Source: Azoarcus_F sp036734105
GTDB lineage: Bacteria > Pseudomonadota > Gammaproteobacteria > Burkholderiales > Rhodocyclaceae
DNA: 64,000 bases
Reading direction: 5' to 3'
Assembly: GCA_036734105.1 (NCBI GenBank)
Contig: DAIMZH010000012.1
Location: 9,005-73,004, forward strand
Shown here: piece after piece, positions 24,941 through 33,615 of the stretch
Position numbering within the stretch: the first letter of the stretch is position 1
Layout of the letters: each line of letters begins with the position of its first letter
Translations under genes and position numbers: made by a program
Notes under the pieces: generated by a model
Databases searched by the model: none
What the model saw: the letters and a program-made list of their open reading frames with translations, nothing else
What the model was told of the DNA's origin: nothing

Positions 24941-25740
24941 AGAGTCCGGGCGACCGAAAGGGAGCACGCCGCGCTGCGCTTGACGCAACAGTCTGCTTTG
25001 GCGCAGTCATGCACGAGCGTCACGCGGTTTCGCACAACCGTTTTGTTTACCCCGGAGCCTTCCTGCGCTTGCCATTGAGTCGGCTTGACGAACTCGACGT
25101 AGCGTTATTGGGCATTGAACAGCCAAGTGTGTTCTCCTTTCGGAGTTCAGACCACGGCGCTCGTGATGGCACGCCCTTGCTGCCTTGGATCCGGCATCTG
25201 CTCTCCATGCAGGGTCTGGCCGATGTGGCCGACGGGGAGGTGATGCTACACACCATGCCGCGCATGTTTGGCTATGTGTTCAACCCGGTCAGTTTCTGGT
25301 TTTGTCATGACGTGTCAGGCGAACTGAGGGTGGTTCTGGCTGAGGTGAACAACACCTTTGGCGAGACTCACCGCTATCTCGTGCACCATGACGATCTGAG
25401 CATGATTCAACATGGCGACGAGTTTCTAGCCAAAAAAGTGTTTCATGTCTCGCCCTTTTTTCCGGTCAGCGGTGAATACCGCTTCAGATTTGAGTCACAT
25501 GAAGGCTTGCACGCCGTATCGATTGACTACTACGACAACGGACAGCTTCAGTTGTGCACACGCGTTGCCGGCCGTGCTCAGCCGCTTGATGGCCATGCCA
25601 TGCGCCGTTGGTTGCTACGTTTGCCCCTGATGACTTTTGGTGTGATGGCCCGCATTCACTGGCAGGCAATGCGGTTATGGTTAAAAAAGGTGCGTTTCCA
25701 CCGTAAGCCGACCCCACCCCTTGAGGAGACGACAACATGA
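24937..25740 (+). CDS. DUF1365 family protein
   Basis: A 267-residue DUF1365 protein. Typical segments are VMHERHAVSHNRFVYPG, MFGYVFNPVSFWFCHD, EVNNTFGETHRYLV and the KVFHVSPFFPVSGEYRF box. The C-terminal part is amphipathic or membrane-associated (RLPLMTFGVMARIHWQAMRLWL). The family always travels with the flavoprotein before it and the Cfa-like enzyme after it; its biochemical role is not established to my knowledge. ATGA overlaps bind it to both neighbours. Confidence 0.9.
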   Translation: MKSPGDRKGARRAALDATVCFGAVMHERHAVSHNRFVYPGAFLRLPLSRLDELDVALLGIEQPSVFSFRSSDHGARDGTPLLPWIRHLLSMQGLADVADGEVMLHTMPRMFGYVFNPVSFWFCHDVSGELRVVLAEVNNTFGETHRYLVHHDDLSMIQHGDEFLAKKVFHVSPFFPVSGEYRFRFESHEGLHAVSIDYYDNGQLQLCTRVAGRAQPLDGHAMRRWLLRLPLMTFGVMARIHWQAMRLWLKKVRFHRKPTPPLEETTT

Positions 25741-26978
25741 ACACCATGGAACAGGTACTGGGCAGATACTGCCCGCAACAACATGCCAGCCTGCCACGCT
25801 CTGCAAGACTGGCTTTCGGATTGCTCGACCAGCTAGAGCATGGTGCGCTGGCGGTGAGTCTGCCCAACGGCGAGTCACTGAGAGTGGGGCACGGACCTTT
25901 GGTCGCCCAGTTTCGGCTGCGCAGCTTCGACACGCTCGACCGTGCTTTGGCGACAGGCGATATCGGTCTTGCCGAGGCTTGGATGGATGGCGACTGGGAA
26001 ACAGACGATCTGGCTGCCTTGCTTGTGCTGTTGTCGCGCAACCGTGAAGCGTTGGGGCGTGCGGTTTACGGTCGGTCACTGCAGCTTGTCGGGCATCGGT
26101 TGTGGCACCTGCTGCGCGCTAACACCAAGACCGGATCGCGCCGCAACATCGAGGCGCACTACGACCTCGGCAATGACTTCTATTCGCTCTGGCTGGACAG
26201 CACCATGACGTACTCGGCTGCCATCTTTGATACGCAATCCGACTCATTGGAGTCAGCGCAGCTTCGGAAATACCGCCGCATTCTGGATCGGCTGGGCGCG
26301 ACTGCGGGCCAGACCATTCTTGAGGTCGGCTGCGGCTGGGGCGGTTTCGCCGAAGTGGCCTGCCGGGAATATGGTTGCACTGTACTTGGCCTCACCCTGT
26401 CCCCGTCACAACTTGCATATGCACGGCAGCGTGCGGAGCAGGGCGGTTTTGCTGACAAGGTGCGCTTTGAACTGTGTGACTACCGGGATGTACGAGGGCA
26501 TTACGACCATGTCGTATCAATCGAAATGATTGAAGCGGTGGGTGAACGGTTCTGGCCAGTCTATTTTGACCAGTTAAGTGCGCTGCTGCGGCCCGGCGGA
26601 CGCTGTGTTGTGCAGGCCATTACCATTCGTGACGATTTGTTCGGGGCATACCGGCGTGGCACAGATTTCATCCAGCGCTATGTCTTTCCCGGCGGCATGC
26701 TACCCAGTCCGGCTGTCATACAGCGCCAGGCAGCGCGCGCCGGGCTAAAGGTGGATGGCGATTTTTCCTTTGGGGCAGATTACGCCAGAACGCTCGCCTT
26801 GTGGCATCAGGATTTTCAAAGTCAGGCTTCGGCGGTCAAGTCCCAAGCTTACCCGGAGGGCTTCTTGCGCATGTGGCGATTCTATCTGGCCTACTGCGAG
26901 GCTGGCTTCCGCACAGGAGACATCGATGTTCACCACTACGAATTTGTCCACGCCACGTCGACAAGCGATGCACGCTGA
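25737..26978 (+). CDS. Cyclopropane-fatty-acid synthase family methyltransferase
   Basis: A 413-residue SAM-dependent enzyme acting on unsaturated chains of membrane phospholipids. The N-terminal SCP2-like domain (FRLRSFDTLDRALATGDIGLAEAWMDGDW, quoted in part) is followed by the catalytic fold with NIEAHYDLGNDFYSLWLD, SAM loop ILEVGCGWGGFAEVA and SIEMIEAVGERFW. In this operon type the enzyme may install a methyl group or act in furan fatty acid synthesis rather than form a cyclopropane ring, so I give no symbol. It overlaps the preceding gene by four bases. Confidence 0.9.
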   Translation: MNTMEQVLGRYCPQQHASLPRSARLAFGLLDQLEHGALAVSLPNGESLRVGHGPLVAQFRLRSFDTLDRALATGDIGLAEAWMDGDWETDDLAALLVLLSRNREALGRAVYGRSLQLVGHRLWHLLRANTKTGSRRNIEAHYDLGNDFYSLWLDSTMTYSAAIFDTQSDSLESAQLRKYRRILDRLGATAGQTILEVGCGWGGFAEVACREYGCTVLGLTLSPSQLAYARQRAEQGGFADKVRFELCDYRDVRGHYDHVVSIEMIEAVGERFWPVYFDQLSALLRPGGRCVVQAITIRDDLFGAYRRGTDFIQRYVFPGGMLPSPAVIQRQAARAGLKVDGDFSFGADYARTLALWHQDFQSQASAVKSQAYPEGFLRMWRFYLAYCEAGFRTGDIDVHHYEFVHATSTSDAR

Positions 26979-27576
26979 TCCTGACCGACACTTGCGGGCC
27001 CTGCGCTGGAGGGCGCTGCTACGCTGGCTGCTGCTCACCGCGCTGGTCAGCGCTATGATGGGAGCGGTCGTGGCCGTGCGTGCACAGTCCACCCCTGGAT
27101 ACCACCTTCCGATTGTGCAGAACCTCGCCGAACAAGGCTGGCGTCCCGTAGGGGAGGGTAGCCTGCGCTGGTTTGGATTCCGGGTCTACCGTGCTGCGTT
27201 GTGGACGCCTGCCGGGCAATCCTGGCAGGGTAGTGGTGAGTTTGCCTTGATCATAGAGTACCAACGCGACATCACCGCGCAGCGCCTGGTGGAAGCCAGC
27301 GTAACTGAAATGCGTCGCCTGACGCTGGCAGACGATACAAGGATCAGCGCATGGCGCCCCTTGCTTGAGCAGGCTTTTCCGGACGTGGTCGCTGGTGATG
27401 TGATTACCGGGGTGATGAAGGCCAACCGGGAGGTGCGCTTTTACCACGGCAACACCCTGACCGCGCATGTGTCGGATCCTGAGTTTGGTGAAGCATTTTT
27501 CGGTATCTGGCTGGATGCGGAGACCCGCGAGCCTGGCTTGCGTGCGCAACTGCTTGGCGATGCAGGAGATGGTTGA
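26968..27576 (+). CDS. Chalcone-isomerase-like domain protein, exported
   Basis: A 202-residue protein from ATG 26968, overlapping the Cfa-like gene by 11 bases. A membrane/signal segment (LLRWLLLTALVSAMMGAVVAV, near residues 17-37) precedes a domain with GEGSLRWFGFRVYRAALWTP and VTEMRRLTLADDTRISAW, the pattern of the bacterial chalcone_3 family. Such domains bind fatty acids in some relatives. It is probably periplasmic or membrane anchored. An internal ATG pair at 27055/27058 is a less likely start. Confidence 0.8.
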   Translation: MHADPDRHLRALRWRALLRWLLLTALVSAMMGAVVAVRAQSTPGYHLPIVQNLAEQGWRPVGEGSLRWFGFRVYRAALWTPAGQSWQGSGEFALIIEYQRDITAQRLVEASVTEMRRLTLADDTRISAWRPLLEQAFPDVVAGDVITGVMKANREVRFYHGNTLTAHVSDPEFGEAFFGIWLDAETREPGLRAQLLGDAGDG

Positions 27577-28891
27577 AGCTGTGCGTGACGAGACTGAAGC
27601 GCCGGTTTTGAATACGGGCAACAGAGCACGCAGTTATGGAGCGACTGCCACCTTTGCCTATGGCATGTTTGGTTTGCCTCTAGCCTTTGCTGCATTACCA
27701 ATCTATGTGCATGTTCCAAAGCTCTATGCTGACGGACTTGGCATGTCGTTAAGTCTGGTCGGAGCGGTGCTGCTGGCAGTGCGTTTATGCGACGCGGTCA
27801 CCGATCCTCTGCTAGGGTGGGCCAGCGACCGCTTGGCCAATCGCAAGCTGACAGTTTTATTGTCCCTCCCCTTGCTTGCCTTCGGCATGCTTGGATTGCT
27901 GCAGCCGCCTGAAGGCGCGGGCGCGGGGTGGCTGGCTGGGAGTACATTGATCGTAACCCTCGGATTCTCGCTGGCCACCATCAATTACGCAGCCTGGGGA
28001 GCCGAAGCCGCGCATACACCCCTGGCACGCACACGAATAGTGGCGACTCGCGAAGCGGCTGCGCTCATCGGGGTGGTGCTGGCGGCTGCACTGCCTTCCG
28101 TGCTGGCCACTGATGAGCTTGAGGGCATTGGGCGACTGGTGTGGGTGTTTCTGCCGCTTTTGGTGCTTGGGGCAGCAGTTACCTTGCTGGCAACACCCAC
28201 ACAGCGATCTGTGCGTGGTGAGTTCGCAACACCATTCCAAAATCTGCTTGGCGCGTTGCGCCACCGACCTTTTGCCTTGTTGTTATTGGTATTTTGCGCC
28301 AACGGCATCGCGGCAGCGATTCCTGCATCGCTGGTTCTGTTTTTCGTGGCAGACGTATTGCAGGCGCAAACCAGTGCCGGACTTTTTCTGGTGCTCTACT
28401 TTCTGGCCGGTGCAGCCAGTCTGCCTTTGTGGGTGAAGTTTTCTGCACGGGTTGGCAAATTGCGGGCATGGGCGCTGTCCATGGTGCTCGCCGTGTTCAC
28501 TTTCGTTTGGGCGTTTGCCTTGGCTGCAGGGGATGTGTGGGCGTTTGCAGTCATCTGCGTGCTGTCTGGCGCTGCGTTGGGGGCAGACCTGAGTCTCCCG
28601 CCCGCCATGCTGGCTGACTTGTTGGCACGAGACACCAAAATGGACAATCCACAAGGCGGTGCATGGTTTGGTTGGTGGAACTTTGTTTCCAAAGCCAACC
28701 TTGCTCTGGCGGCGGGCGTGGCCTTGCCCTTGCTGGCCGCGCTTGGTTACGCCTCTGGCGGGCACGACCCACAAGGTCTGCTTGCGTTGTCAGTGGTCTA
28801 TGCGCTTGTGCCTGTGGTGCTCAAGCTTTTTGCGTGTGCCTTGCTATGGCGCCTGCGTCACGAACTGGATTTTGAGGGAGCATTGAGATGA
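27560..28891 (+). CDS. MFS transporter, sodium:sugar symporter type
   Basis: A transporter of about 443 residues with twelve predicted membrane helices. The loop 2-3 motif VRLCDAVTDPLLGWASDRLANRK is characteristic of the MFS_2/GPH group. In related lipid operons the same carrier type is present and may move a lipid or lipid precursor; its substrate here is unknown. The start is uncertain: ATG 27560, ATG 27569 or GTG 27581 are all in frame, and AGGAG at 27563-27567 best fits the GTG. It overlaps the lipoprotein gene by four bases. Confidence 0.87.
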   Translation: MQEMVEAVRDETEAPVLNTGNRARSYGATATFAYGMFGLPLAFAALPIYVHVPKLYADGLGMSLSLVGAVLLAVRLCDAVTDPLLGWASDRLANRKLTVLLSLPLLAFGMLGLLQPPEGAGAGWLAGSTLIVTLGFSLATINYAAWGAEAAHTPLARTRIVATREAAALIGVVLAAALPSVLATDELEGIGRLVWVFLPLLVLGAAVTLLATPTQRSVRGEFATPFQNLLGALRHRPFALLLLVFCANGIAAAIPASLVLFFVADVLQAQTSAGLFLVLYFLAGAASLPLWVKFSARVGKLRAWALSMVLAVFTFVWAFALAAGDVWAFAVICVLSGAALGADLSLPPAMLADLLARDTKMDNPQGGAWFGWWNFVSKANLALAAGVALPLLAALGYASGGHDPQGLLALSVVYALVPVVLKLFACALLWRLRHELDFEGALR

Positions 28892-29424
28892 ATCTTTGCA
28901 AGATTGTCGGGCTGGGCTGGCTTGCGGGTGTTCTCGGTTTGGCCGGTTGTGGCTCGGTTGACATCGAGCGCTATGCCGAGCAGGCGCCGACGCTTGACCT
29001 GCGCACATACTTCAACGGCACGCTCGACGCACATGGCATCTTTCAGGACAGGTCGGGGGAGGTCAAGCGCCGCTTTCATGTGGTGATCGAGGCCAGTTGG
29101 GAAGGCGATACCGGCGTGCTGGACGAGCACTTCACCTACGCGGATGGTGAAACCCAGCGACGGGTGTGGACCATTGTCGATCACGGAGCAGGCCGCTACA
29201 CGGGCACAGCCGATGATGTGGTCGGCGAGGCTGTCGGCGAGGCGCGCGGCAACGCGCTGCGTTGGCGATATGTGCTCGCCTTGCCAGTCGATGGCAAGAC
29301 CTACCATGTTGATTTCGACGACTGGATGTATCTGATGGACGATCAAGTCATGCTCAATCGCTCGGTGATGAGCAAGTTTGGCATTCGCCTCGGCGAGGTT
29401 GTTTTGTCATTTTACAAGCGTTAG
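28888..29424 (+). CDS. DUF3833 family lipoprotein
   Basis: A 178-residue exported lipoprotein: MNLCKIVGLGWLAGVLGLAGCGS carries the lipobox LAGC (Cys near residue 21). The mature part shows YFNGTLDAHGIFQDRSGEVKRRF and VYFDDWMYLMD-like features (DFDDWMYLMDDQVMLNRSVMSKFG), the DUF3833 pattern. Function unknown; it commonly sits with the Cfa-like cluster and is likely envelope-located. Overlaps the MFS gene by four bases. Confidence 0.88.
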   Translation: MNLCKIVGLGWLAGVLGLAGCGSVDIERYAEQAPTLDLRTYFNGTLDAHGIFQDRSGEVKRRFHVVIEASWEGDTGVLDEHFTYADGETQRRVWTIVDHGAGRYTGTADDVVGEAVGEARGNALRWRYVLALPVDGKTYHVDFDDWMYLMDDQVMLNRSVMSKFGIRLGEVVLSFYKR

Positions 29425-29462
29425 CAGATTGCCCGGATTGCCCGGGTTAAGGACCGCAAGAC

Positions 29463-30269
29463 ATGGCACTGAACGAGCGTATTCTTGACTGGCACGGCAA
29501 GAGGGTGTGGCTGATCGGTGCCTCGACCGGCATAGGTGAAGCCTTGGCCTGCATGCTGAGTGCGCGTGGTGCACGCCTGGCGCTGACTGCGCGCAATGCC
29601 GACAAGCTTGATCAGGTGGCCAGCAAGTGTGAGGGGGCACTGGCGCTTTCCTTCGATATCACCGAACCCGGTCGTCTGCAGCAGGCACACGACCAGCTAT
29701 TGGACGAATGGAGCGGGATTGATCTCGTAGTGTTCAACGCAGGCACCTATCAGCCCTTGCATGCCGATGCGCTGACGCCCGAGCTGGCGCGTCAGACGCT
29801 TGACGTCAATCTGCTCGGGGTAATGGATGGGGTGGCGGCAGTGGTGCCCACCTTGCTCAAGCAGGGGCGCGGCGGTATTGTCATCGTCGGTAGCGTTGCT
29901 GGCTATTGCGGGCTGCCAAAAGCCCTGGTCTATGGTCCGTCAAAGGCAGCGCTGATCAACTTTGCCGAATGCCTGTGGTTGGACATGGCGCCGCACGGCG
30001 TATCAGTCTATCTTGTCAGCCCCGGCTTTGTGGCCACGCCACTGACCGCGCAGAACGATTTTCACATGCCCGCATTGCTGCAGCCCGAAGAGGCTGCGGA
30101 GGCTATAGTGGACGGGTTGGCTCGCGGCCTCTTCGAAATACACTTTCCACGGCGTTTTTCGGTGGTGCTCAAGTTGCTTCGATTACTACCCTACCGATGG
30201 TTCTTCAAGGTGGTCAGCCGCATGACTGGTTCGCAAAAGGACGCAAATTATCCTGGATCGCATGGTTGA
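29463..30269 (+). CDS. Short-chain dehydrogenase/reductase
   Basis: A 268-residue NAD(P)-dependent oxidoreductase with cofactor loop GASTGIGEALA, FNAG, a catalytic Ser in VGSVAGYCG and YGPSKAAL. The C-terminal hydrophobic stretch (KLLRLLPYRWFFKVVSRM) suggests membrane association, fitting a lipid substrate. It lies 38 bases after the lipoprotein, with AAGGA before ATG 29463, in the same operon. Confidence 0.88.
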   Translation: MALNERILDWHGKRVWLIGASTGIGEALACMLSARGARLALTARNADKLDQVASKCEGALALSFDITEPGRLQQAHDQLLDEWSGIDLVVFNAGTYQPLHADALTPELARQTLDVNLLGVMDGVAAVVPTLLKQGRGGIVIVGSVAGYCGLPKALVYGPSKAALINFAECLWLDMAPHGVSVYLVSPGFVATPLTAQNDFHMPALLQPEEAAEAIVDGLARGLFEIHFPRRFSVVLKLLRLLPYRWFFKVVSRMTGSQKDANYPGSHG

Positions 30270-30301
30270 GCGCCTTGGGAGATTCAACTGAGGAAATCAG
30301 C

Positions 30302-30754
30302 ATGATTCTGCCTGACACCTTCTTGCGGCAGCGGCTGGCCACGTTGGTTGAATGCTACCAAACCCTTTCGCCCGATACCGTCAGCAGTCTGGTCGCATTG
30401 TACGCAACAGATGCGTCGTTCAAGGACCCATTCAACGACGTGTATGGCGTGGTGGCCATCGAACAGATTTTTCGTCATATGTTCGAGCAGGTCGAACAGC
30501 CACGTTTCGTGGTCGATGAGTCACTGCTTGACGGCGATCAGGCGGTGTTGATCTGGCGTTTCATGTTTGAATCGGGCAAACGCCAGATTGCGGTGCAAGG
30601 CAGCTCACACCTTCGTTTTGATGCTGCAGGCCGGGTTAGCGTACATCGCGACTACTGGGATGCAGCAGGCGAACTCTATTCACAGTTTCCGCTCATTGGT
30701 GGCCTGATGCGCTGGCTTTCCAGACGCTTGAGCGCGGGCAAGGTCGATAACTGA
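30302..30754 (+). CDS. NTF2/SnoaL-like small protein
   Basis: A 150-residue protein from ATG 30302 with AGGAA 7 bases upstream. The pattern LVALYATDASFKDPFNDVYG followed by FVVDESLLDGDQAVLIWRF and FDAAGRVSVHRDYWDAAGELY is that of NTF2-like cone folds (SnoaL group), which act as small hydrolase, isomerase or binding domains. It is the last recognisable gene of the light/B12-type operon, 32 bases after the SDR. Confidence 0.82.
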   Translation: MILPDTFLRQRLATLVECYQTLSPDTVSSLVALYATDASFKDPFNDVYGVVAIEQIFRHMFEQVEQPRFVVDESLLDGDQAVLIWRFMFESGKRQIAVQGSSHLRFDAAGRVSVHRDYWDAAGELYSQFPLIGGLMRWLSRRLSAGKVDN

Positions 30755-30852
30755 ACATCGTGCATTGCCACATTCAAAAAAGCTTATACACTCGATTGCT
30801 GAAGTAGCTCGGGGAATAGGTAGCCTCTTACCACATGATGCGCTGCAACATA

Positions 30853-30866
30853 TTGATAAATATCAA
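30853..30866. promoter_or_regulatory. Perfect FNR/Anr-type box
   Basis: TTGAT-AAAT-ATCAA matches the FNR consensus TTGAT-N4-ATCAA at all ten specified positions. It lies about 215 bases before coxB and just upstream of a candidate -35, suggesting oxygen control of the aa3 oxidase operon. Whether it activates or represses cannot be read from the sequence. Confidence 0.65.
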
Positions 30867-30874
30867 AAAACGTG

Positions 30875-30904
30875 TTGCGATCGGCGAATCGACTGTGGCA
30901 TGAT
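30875..30904 (+). promoter_or_regulatory. Candidate cox operon promoter
   Basis: TTGCGA (30875-30880) and CATGAT (30899-30904) with an 18-base spacer, directly downstream of the FNR box. With a start near 30911 the box centre would be about 51 bases upstream. Both hexamers are only moderate matches. Confidence 0.35.
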
Positions 30905-31080
30905 CAATTCCATACAGGCGATTGACCGCGAACACTAGAAGATTCAACAGTCTGAACACCAGACTGGCGCTTTGCAGGGATGGAGGAGACGCCTCCCATA
31001 CTCATGGTCCGAACATACCGGACCCGGCGCAAGCGGACTTTCGAGACCTGTCCGAACTAGGCAAGGATGGGGGTTGAGAC

Positions 31081-31896
31081 ATGCGTCTAGCCATTCGCTT
31101 GGCATTGTTGGTGTCGATGGTTGTGTTCTCCGTGCAAGCTTTTGCGCAGAGCCGGTATAACTTTCAGGAACCGGTTACCAGCGTTGCTGAGCAGATTTAC
31201 GGATTGCACACGCTCATGTTGATCATCTGTCTGGTGATTTTCATAGCCGTTTTTGGCGTGATGTTCTGGTCCATCTTCAAACACCGGAAGTCACGCGGTG
31301 CGACGGCCGCCAATTTCCATGAAAACACCACGGTCGAAGTCTTGTGGACCATCGTGCCGGTGTTCATCCTGGTCGGTATGGCCTGGCCAGCCACCAAGAC
31401 CATCATCGACATGAAAGACACTTCGGAGCCGGATATCACCATCAAGGTGACGGGCTACCAGTGGAAGTGGGGCTACGACTATCTCGACGGGGATGGCAAG
31501 GGCATCAGTTTTGTGTCCAATCTGGCAACGCCACGGGCCCAGATCGTCGGCGACGAAGGCAAGGGCGAGCACTATCTGCTGGAAGTGGATAACCCACTGG
31601 TGGTGCCAGTCGGGCAAAAGGTTCGACTGCTCATCACGGCCAATGACGTCATCCATTCGTGGTGGGTGCCTGCTTTTGGGGTCAAGCAGGATGCCATTCC
31701 CGGCTTCATTCGAGATACCTGGTTTCGTGCTGATCAGGTGGGTATCTACCGCGGGGTATGTGCTGAGCTTTGCGGCCGGGATCACGCCTTCATGCCTATT
31801 GAAGTGCATGTCGTGTCGACAGATGACTATCTCGCCTGGACTGACGGCTTGAAGACGACTGACGTGGCGAAGGCTGCGATAGATGTCCAGGACTGA
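31081..31896 (+). CDS. coxB: Cytochrome c oxidase subunit II
   Basis: Subunit II of the aa3-type oxidase, which receives electrons from cytochrome c through the CuA centre. The 271-residue protein has a signal peptide (cleavage after AFAQ), two membrane helices (LMLIICLVIFIAVFGVMFW and LWTIVPVFILVGMAW), the aromatic GYQWKWGYDY stretch and the CuA ligands HSWWVP and CAELCGRDHAFM. No haem c motif is fused. ATG 31081; coxA follows after 71 bases. Confidence 0.97.
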   Translation: MRLAIRLALLVSMVVFSVQAFAQSRYNFQEPVTSVAEQIYGLHTLMLIICLVIFIAVFGVMFWSIFKHRKSRGATAANFHENTTVEVLWTIVPVFILVGMAWPATKTIIDMKDTSEPDITIKVTGYQWKWGYDYLDGDGKGISFVSNLATPRAQIVGDEGKGEHYLLEVDNPLVVPVGQKVRLLITANDVIHSWWVPAFGVKQDAIPGFIRDTWFRADQVGIYRGVCAELCGRDHAFMPIEVHVVSTDDYLAWTDGLKTTDVAKAAIDVQD

Positions 31897-31967
31897 CAGC
31901 AAGACAATCAACTTGTAGCAATGGCAGGCGCTGCAACGCTGGCAGCGCACCAAGCGGAGGAAGCAGC

Positions 31968-33548
31968 ATGGCGGCGGTAACTCCCGAGCAGTTGCATGAT
32001 CACCATCACGGCCCGACCGGTCTGATGCGCTGGATCACCACGACCAACCACAAAGACATCGGCACGATGTACATGATCTTCAGCTTCATCATGTTCCTCG
32101 CGGGGGGCGTGATGGCGCTGACGATCCGGGCCGAGCTGTTCCAGCCCGGGCTCCAGGTGGTCGAGCCGGCGCTGTTCAAACAGCTCACCACGCTGCACGG
32201 TCTCGTCATGGTGTTCGGTGCGATCATGCCGGCCTTCGTTGGCTTCGCCAACTGGATGATCCCGATGATGATCGGCGCCAGCGACATGGCCTTCGCGCGT
32301 ATGAACAACTGGAGCTTCTGGCTGCTGCCGCCGGCGGCGATCCTGCTCGTCGGCTCCTTCTTCGTGCCGGGCGGAGCCACCGCAGCCGGCTGGACGCTGT
32401 ACCCGCCGCTGTCCATCCAGATGGGCATGGGCATGGACATGGCGATCTTCGCCATCCACATCATGGGCATCAGCTCGATCATGGGTGCGATCAACATCGT
32501 CGTCACCATCCTCAACATGCGCGCCCCCGGCATGACCATGATGAAAATGCCGCTGTTCTGCTGGACCTGGCTGATCACCGCCTACCTGCTGATCGCGGTC
32601 ATGCCGGTGCTCGCCGGTGCTGTGACCATGCTGCTGACCGACAGGCACTTCGGCACCAGTTTCTTTAATGCTGCGGGCGGTGGCGACCCGGTGCTTTATC
32701 AGCATATTTTCTGGTTCTTCGGGCACCCCGAAGTCTACATCATGATCTTGCCGGCCTTCGGTATCGTCAGCCAGATCATACCGGCCTTTGCGCGCAAGCC
32801 CCTGTTCGGCTACGCCTCCATGGTTTATGCCACGGCTTCGATTGCGGTGCTGTCCTTCGTGGTGTGGGCACACCATATGTTCACTACCGGCATGCCGCTG
32901 GCCGGACAGTTGTTTTTCATGTATGCAACCTTGTTGATTGCGGTGCCAACCGGAGTGAAGGTGTTCAATTGGGTGGCAACCATGTGGCGTGGTTCGATGA
33001 CTTTTGAAACCCCCATGCTGTGGGCGACCGGTTTCATTTTCGTGTTCACCATGGGTGGTTTCACAGGTCTTATCTGTGCCATTGCGCCAATCGACATCCA
33101 GATTCATGACACCTATTACGTGGTAGCTCACTTCCACTATGTGCTGGTTGCAGGCAGCTTGTTCTCGTTGTATGCAGGGGCCTATTACTGGCTGCCGAAG
33201 TGGACCGGCCGCATGCCGGATGAGCGCATCGGCAAGCTTCACTTCTGGTCATCGCTGATCTTCTTCAACATCACCTTCTTCCCGATGCACTTCCTCGGTC
33301 TGGCCGGCATGCCGCGCCGGGTTCCGGATTATGCCCTGCAGTTTGCCGATTTCAACATGCTCGCCTCCATTGGTGCCTTTGGCTTCGGGCTCTCGCAGTT
33401 GATCTTTCTGGTGGTGGTGATCAAGGCAGCACGTGGCGGTGGTGAGAAAGCGACAGCGCGTTCGTGGGAGGGTGCTGAAGGATTGGAGTGGACTGTTCCG
33501 TCCCCGGCACCGCATCACACCTTTGAAGAAGCTCCGGTGGTGAGGTGA
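31968..33548 (+). CDS. coxA: Cytochrome c oxidase subunit I
   Basis: Catalytic subunit with haem a and the haem a3-CuB site. The 526-residue protein has twelve membrane helices and the ligand motifs TLHGLVMVF, WFFGHPEVYI (CuB His and cross-linked Tyr), WAHHMF and VAHFHYVLV. ATG 31968 has GCGGAGG upstream. From about 32,000 to 32,640 almost every codon ends in G or C, while the later part uses the mixed third positions of neighbouring genes; this abrupt change within one gene is discussed as a finding. Confidence 0.97.
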   Translation: MAAVTPEQLHDHHHGPTGLMRWITTTNHKDIGTMYMIFSFIMFLAGGVMALTIRAELFQPGLQVVEPALFKQLTTLHGLVMVFGAIMPAFVGFANWMIPMMIGASDMAFARMNNWSFWLLPPAAILLVGSFFVPGGATAAGWTLYPPLSIQMGMGMDMAIFAIHIMGISSIMGAINIVVTILNMRAPGMTMMKMPLFCWTWLITAYLLIAVMPVLAGAVTMLLTDRHFGTSFFNAAGGGDPVLYQHIFWFFGHPEVYIMILPAFGIVSQIIPAFARKPLFGYASMVYATASIAVLSFVVWAHHMFTTGMPLAGQLFFMYATLLIAVPTGVKVFNWVATMWRGSMTFETPMLWATGFIFVFTMGGFTGLICAIAPIDIQIHDTYYVVAHFHYVLVAGSLFSLYAGAYYWLPKWTGRMPDERIGKLHFWSSLIFFNITFFPMHFLGLAGMPRRVPDYALQFADFNMLASIGAFGFGLSQLIFLVVVIKAARGGGEKATARSWEGAEGLEWTVPSPAPHHTFEEAPVVR

Positions 33549-33615
33549 CATGGTGCGTGCAGCCGACAATACGAAAATGACCGAGCAAACGCCCGGGCAG
33601 ACAGGGGGTGAGATC

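Larger units (their letters stand above)
30755..31080. other. Intergenic control region of the cox operon
   Basis: A 326-base gap with no ORF I can support. It is AT-richer than its surroundings in its first half and contains a perfect FNR-type box and a candidate promoter, listed separately. No clear terminator of the preceding operon is seen. The second half (30960-31080) is a long leader to coxB. Confidence 0.7.

Noticed and set aside
31908..33242. Long minus-strand frame opposite coxA (444 codons)
   Set aside because: It is histidine-rich nonsense antisense to coxA, produced by the extreme third-position GC bias of that gene.
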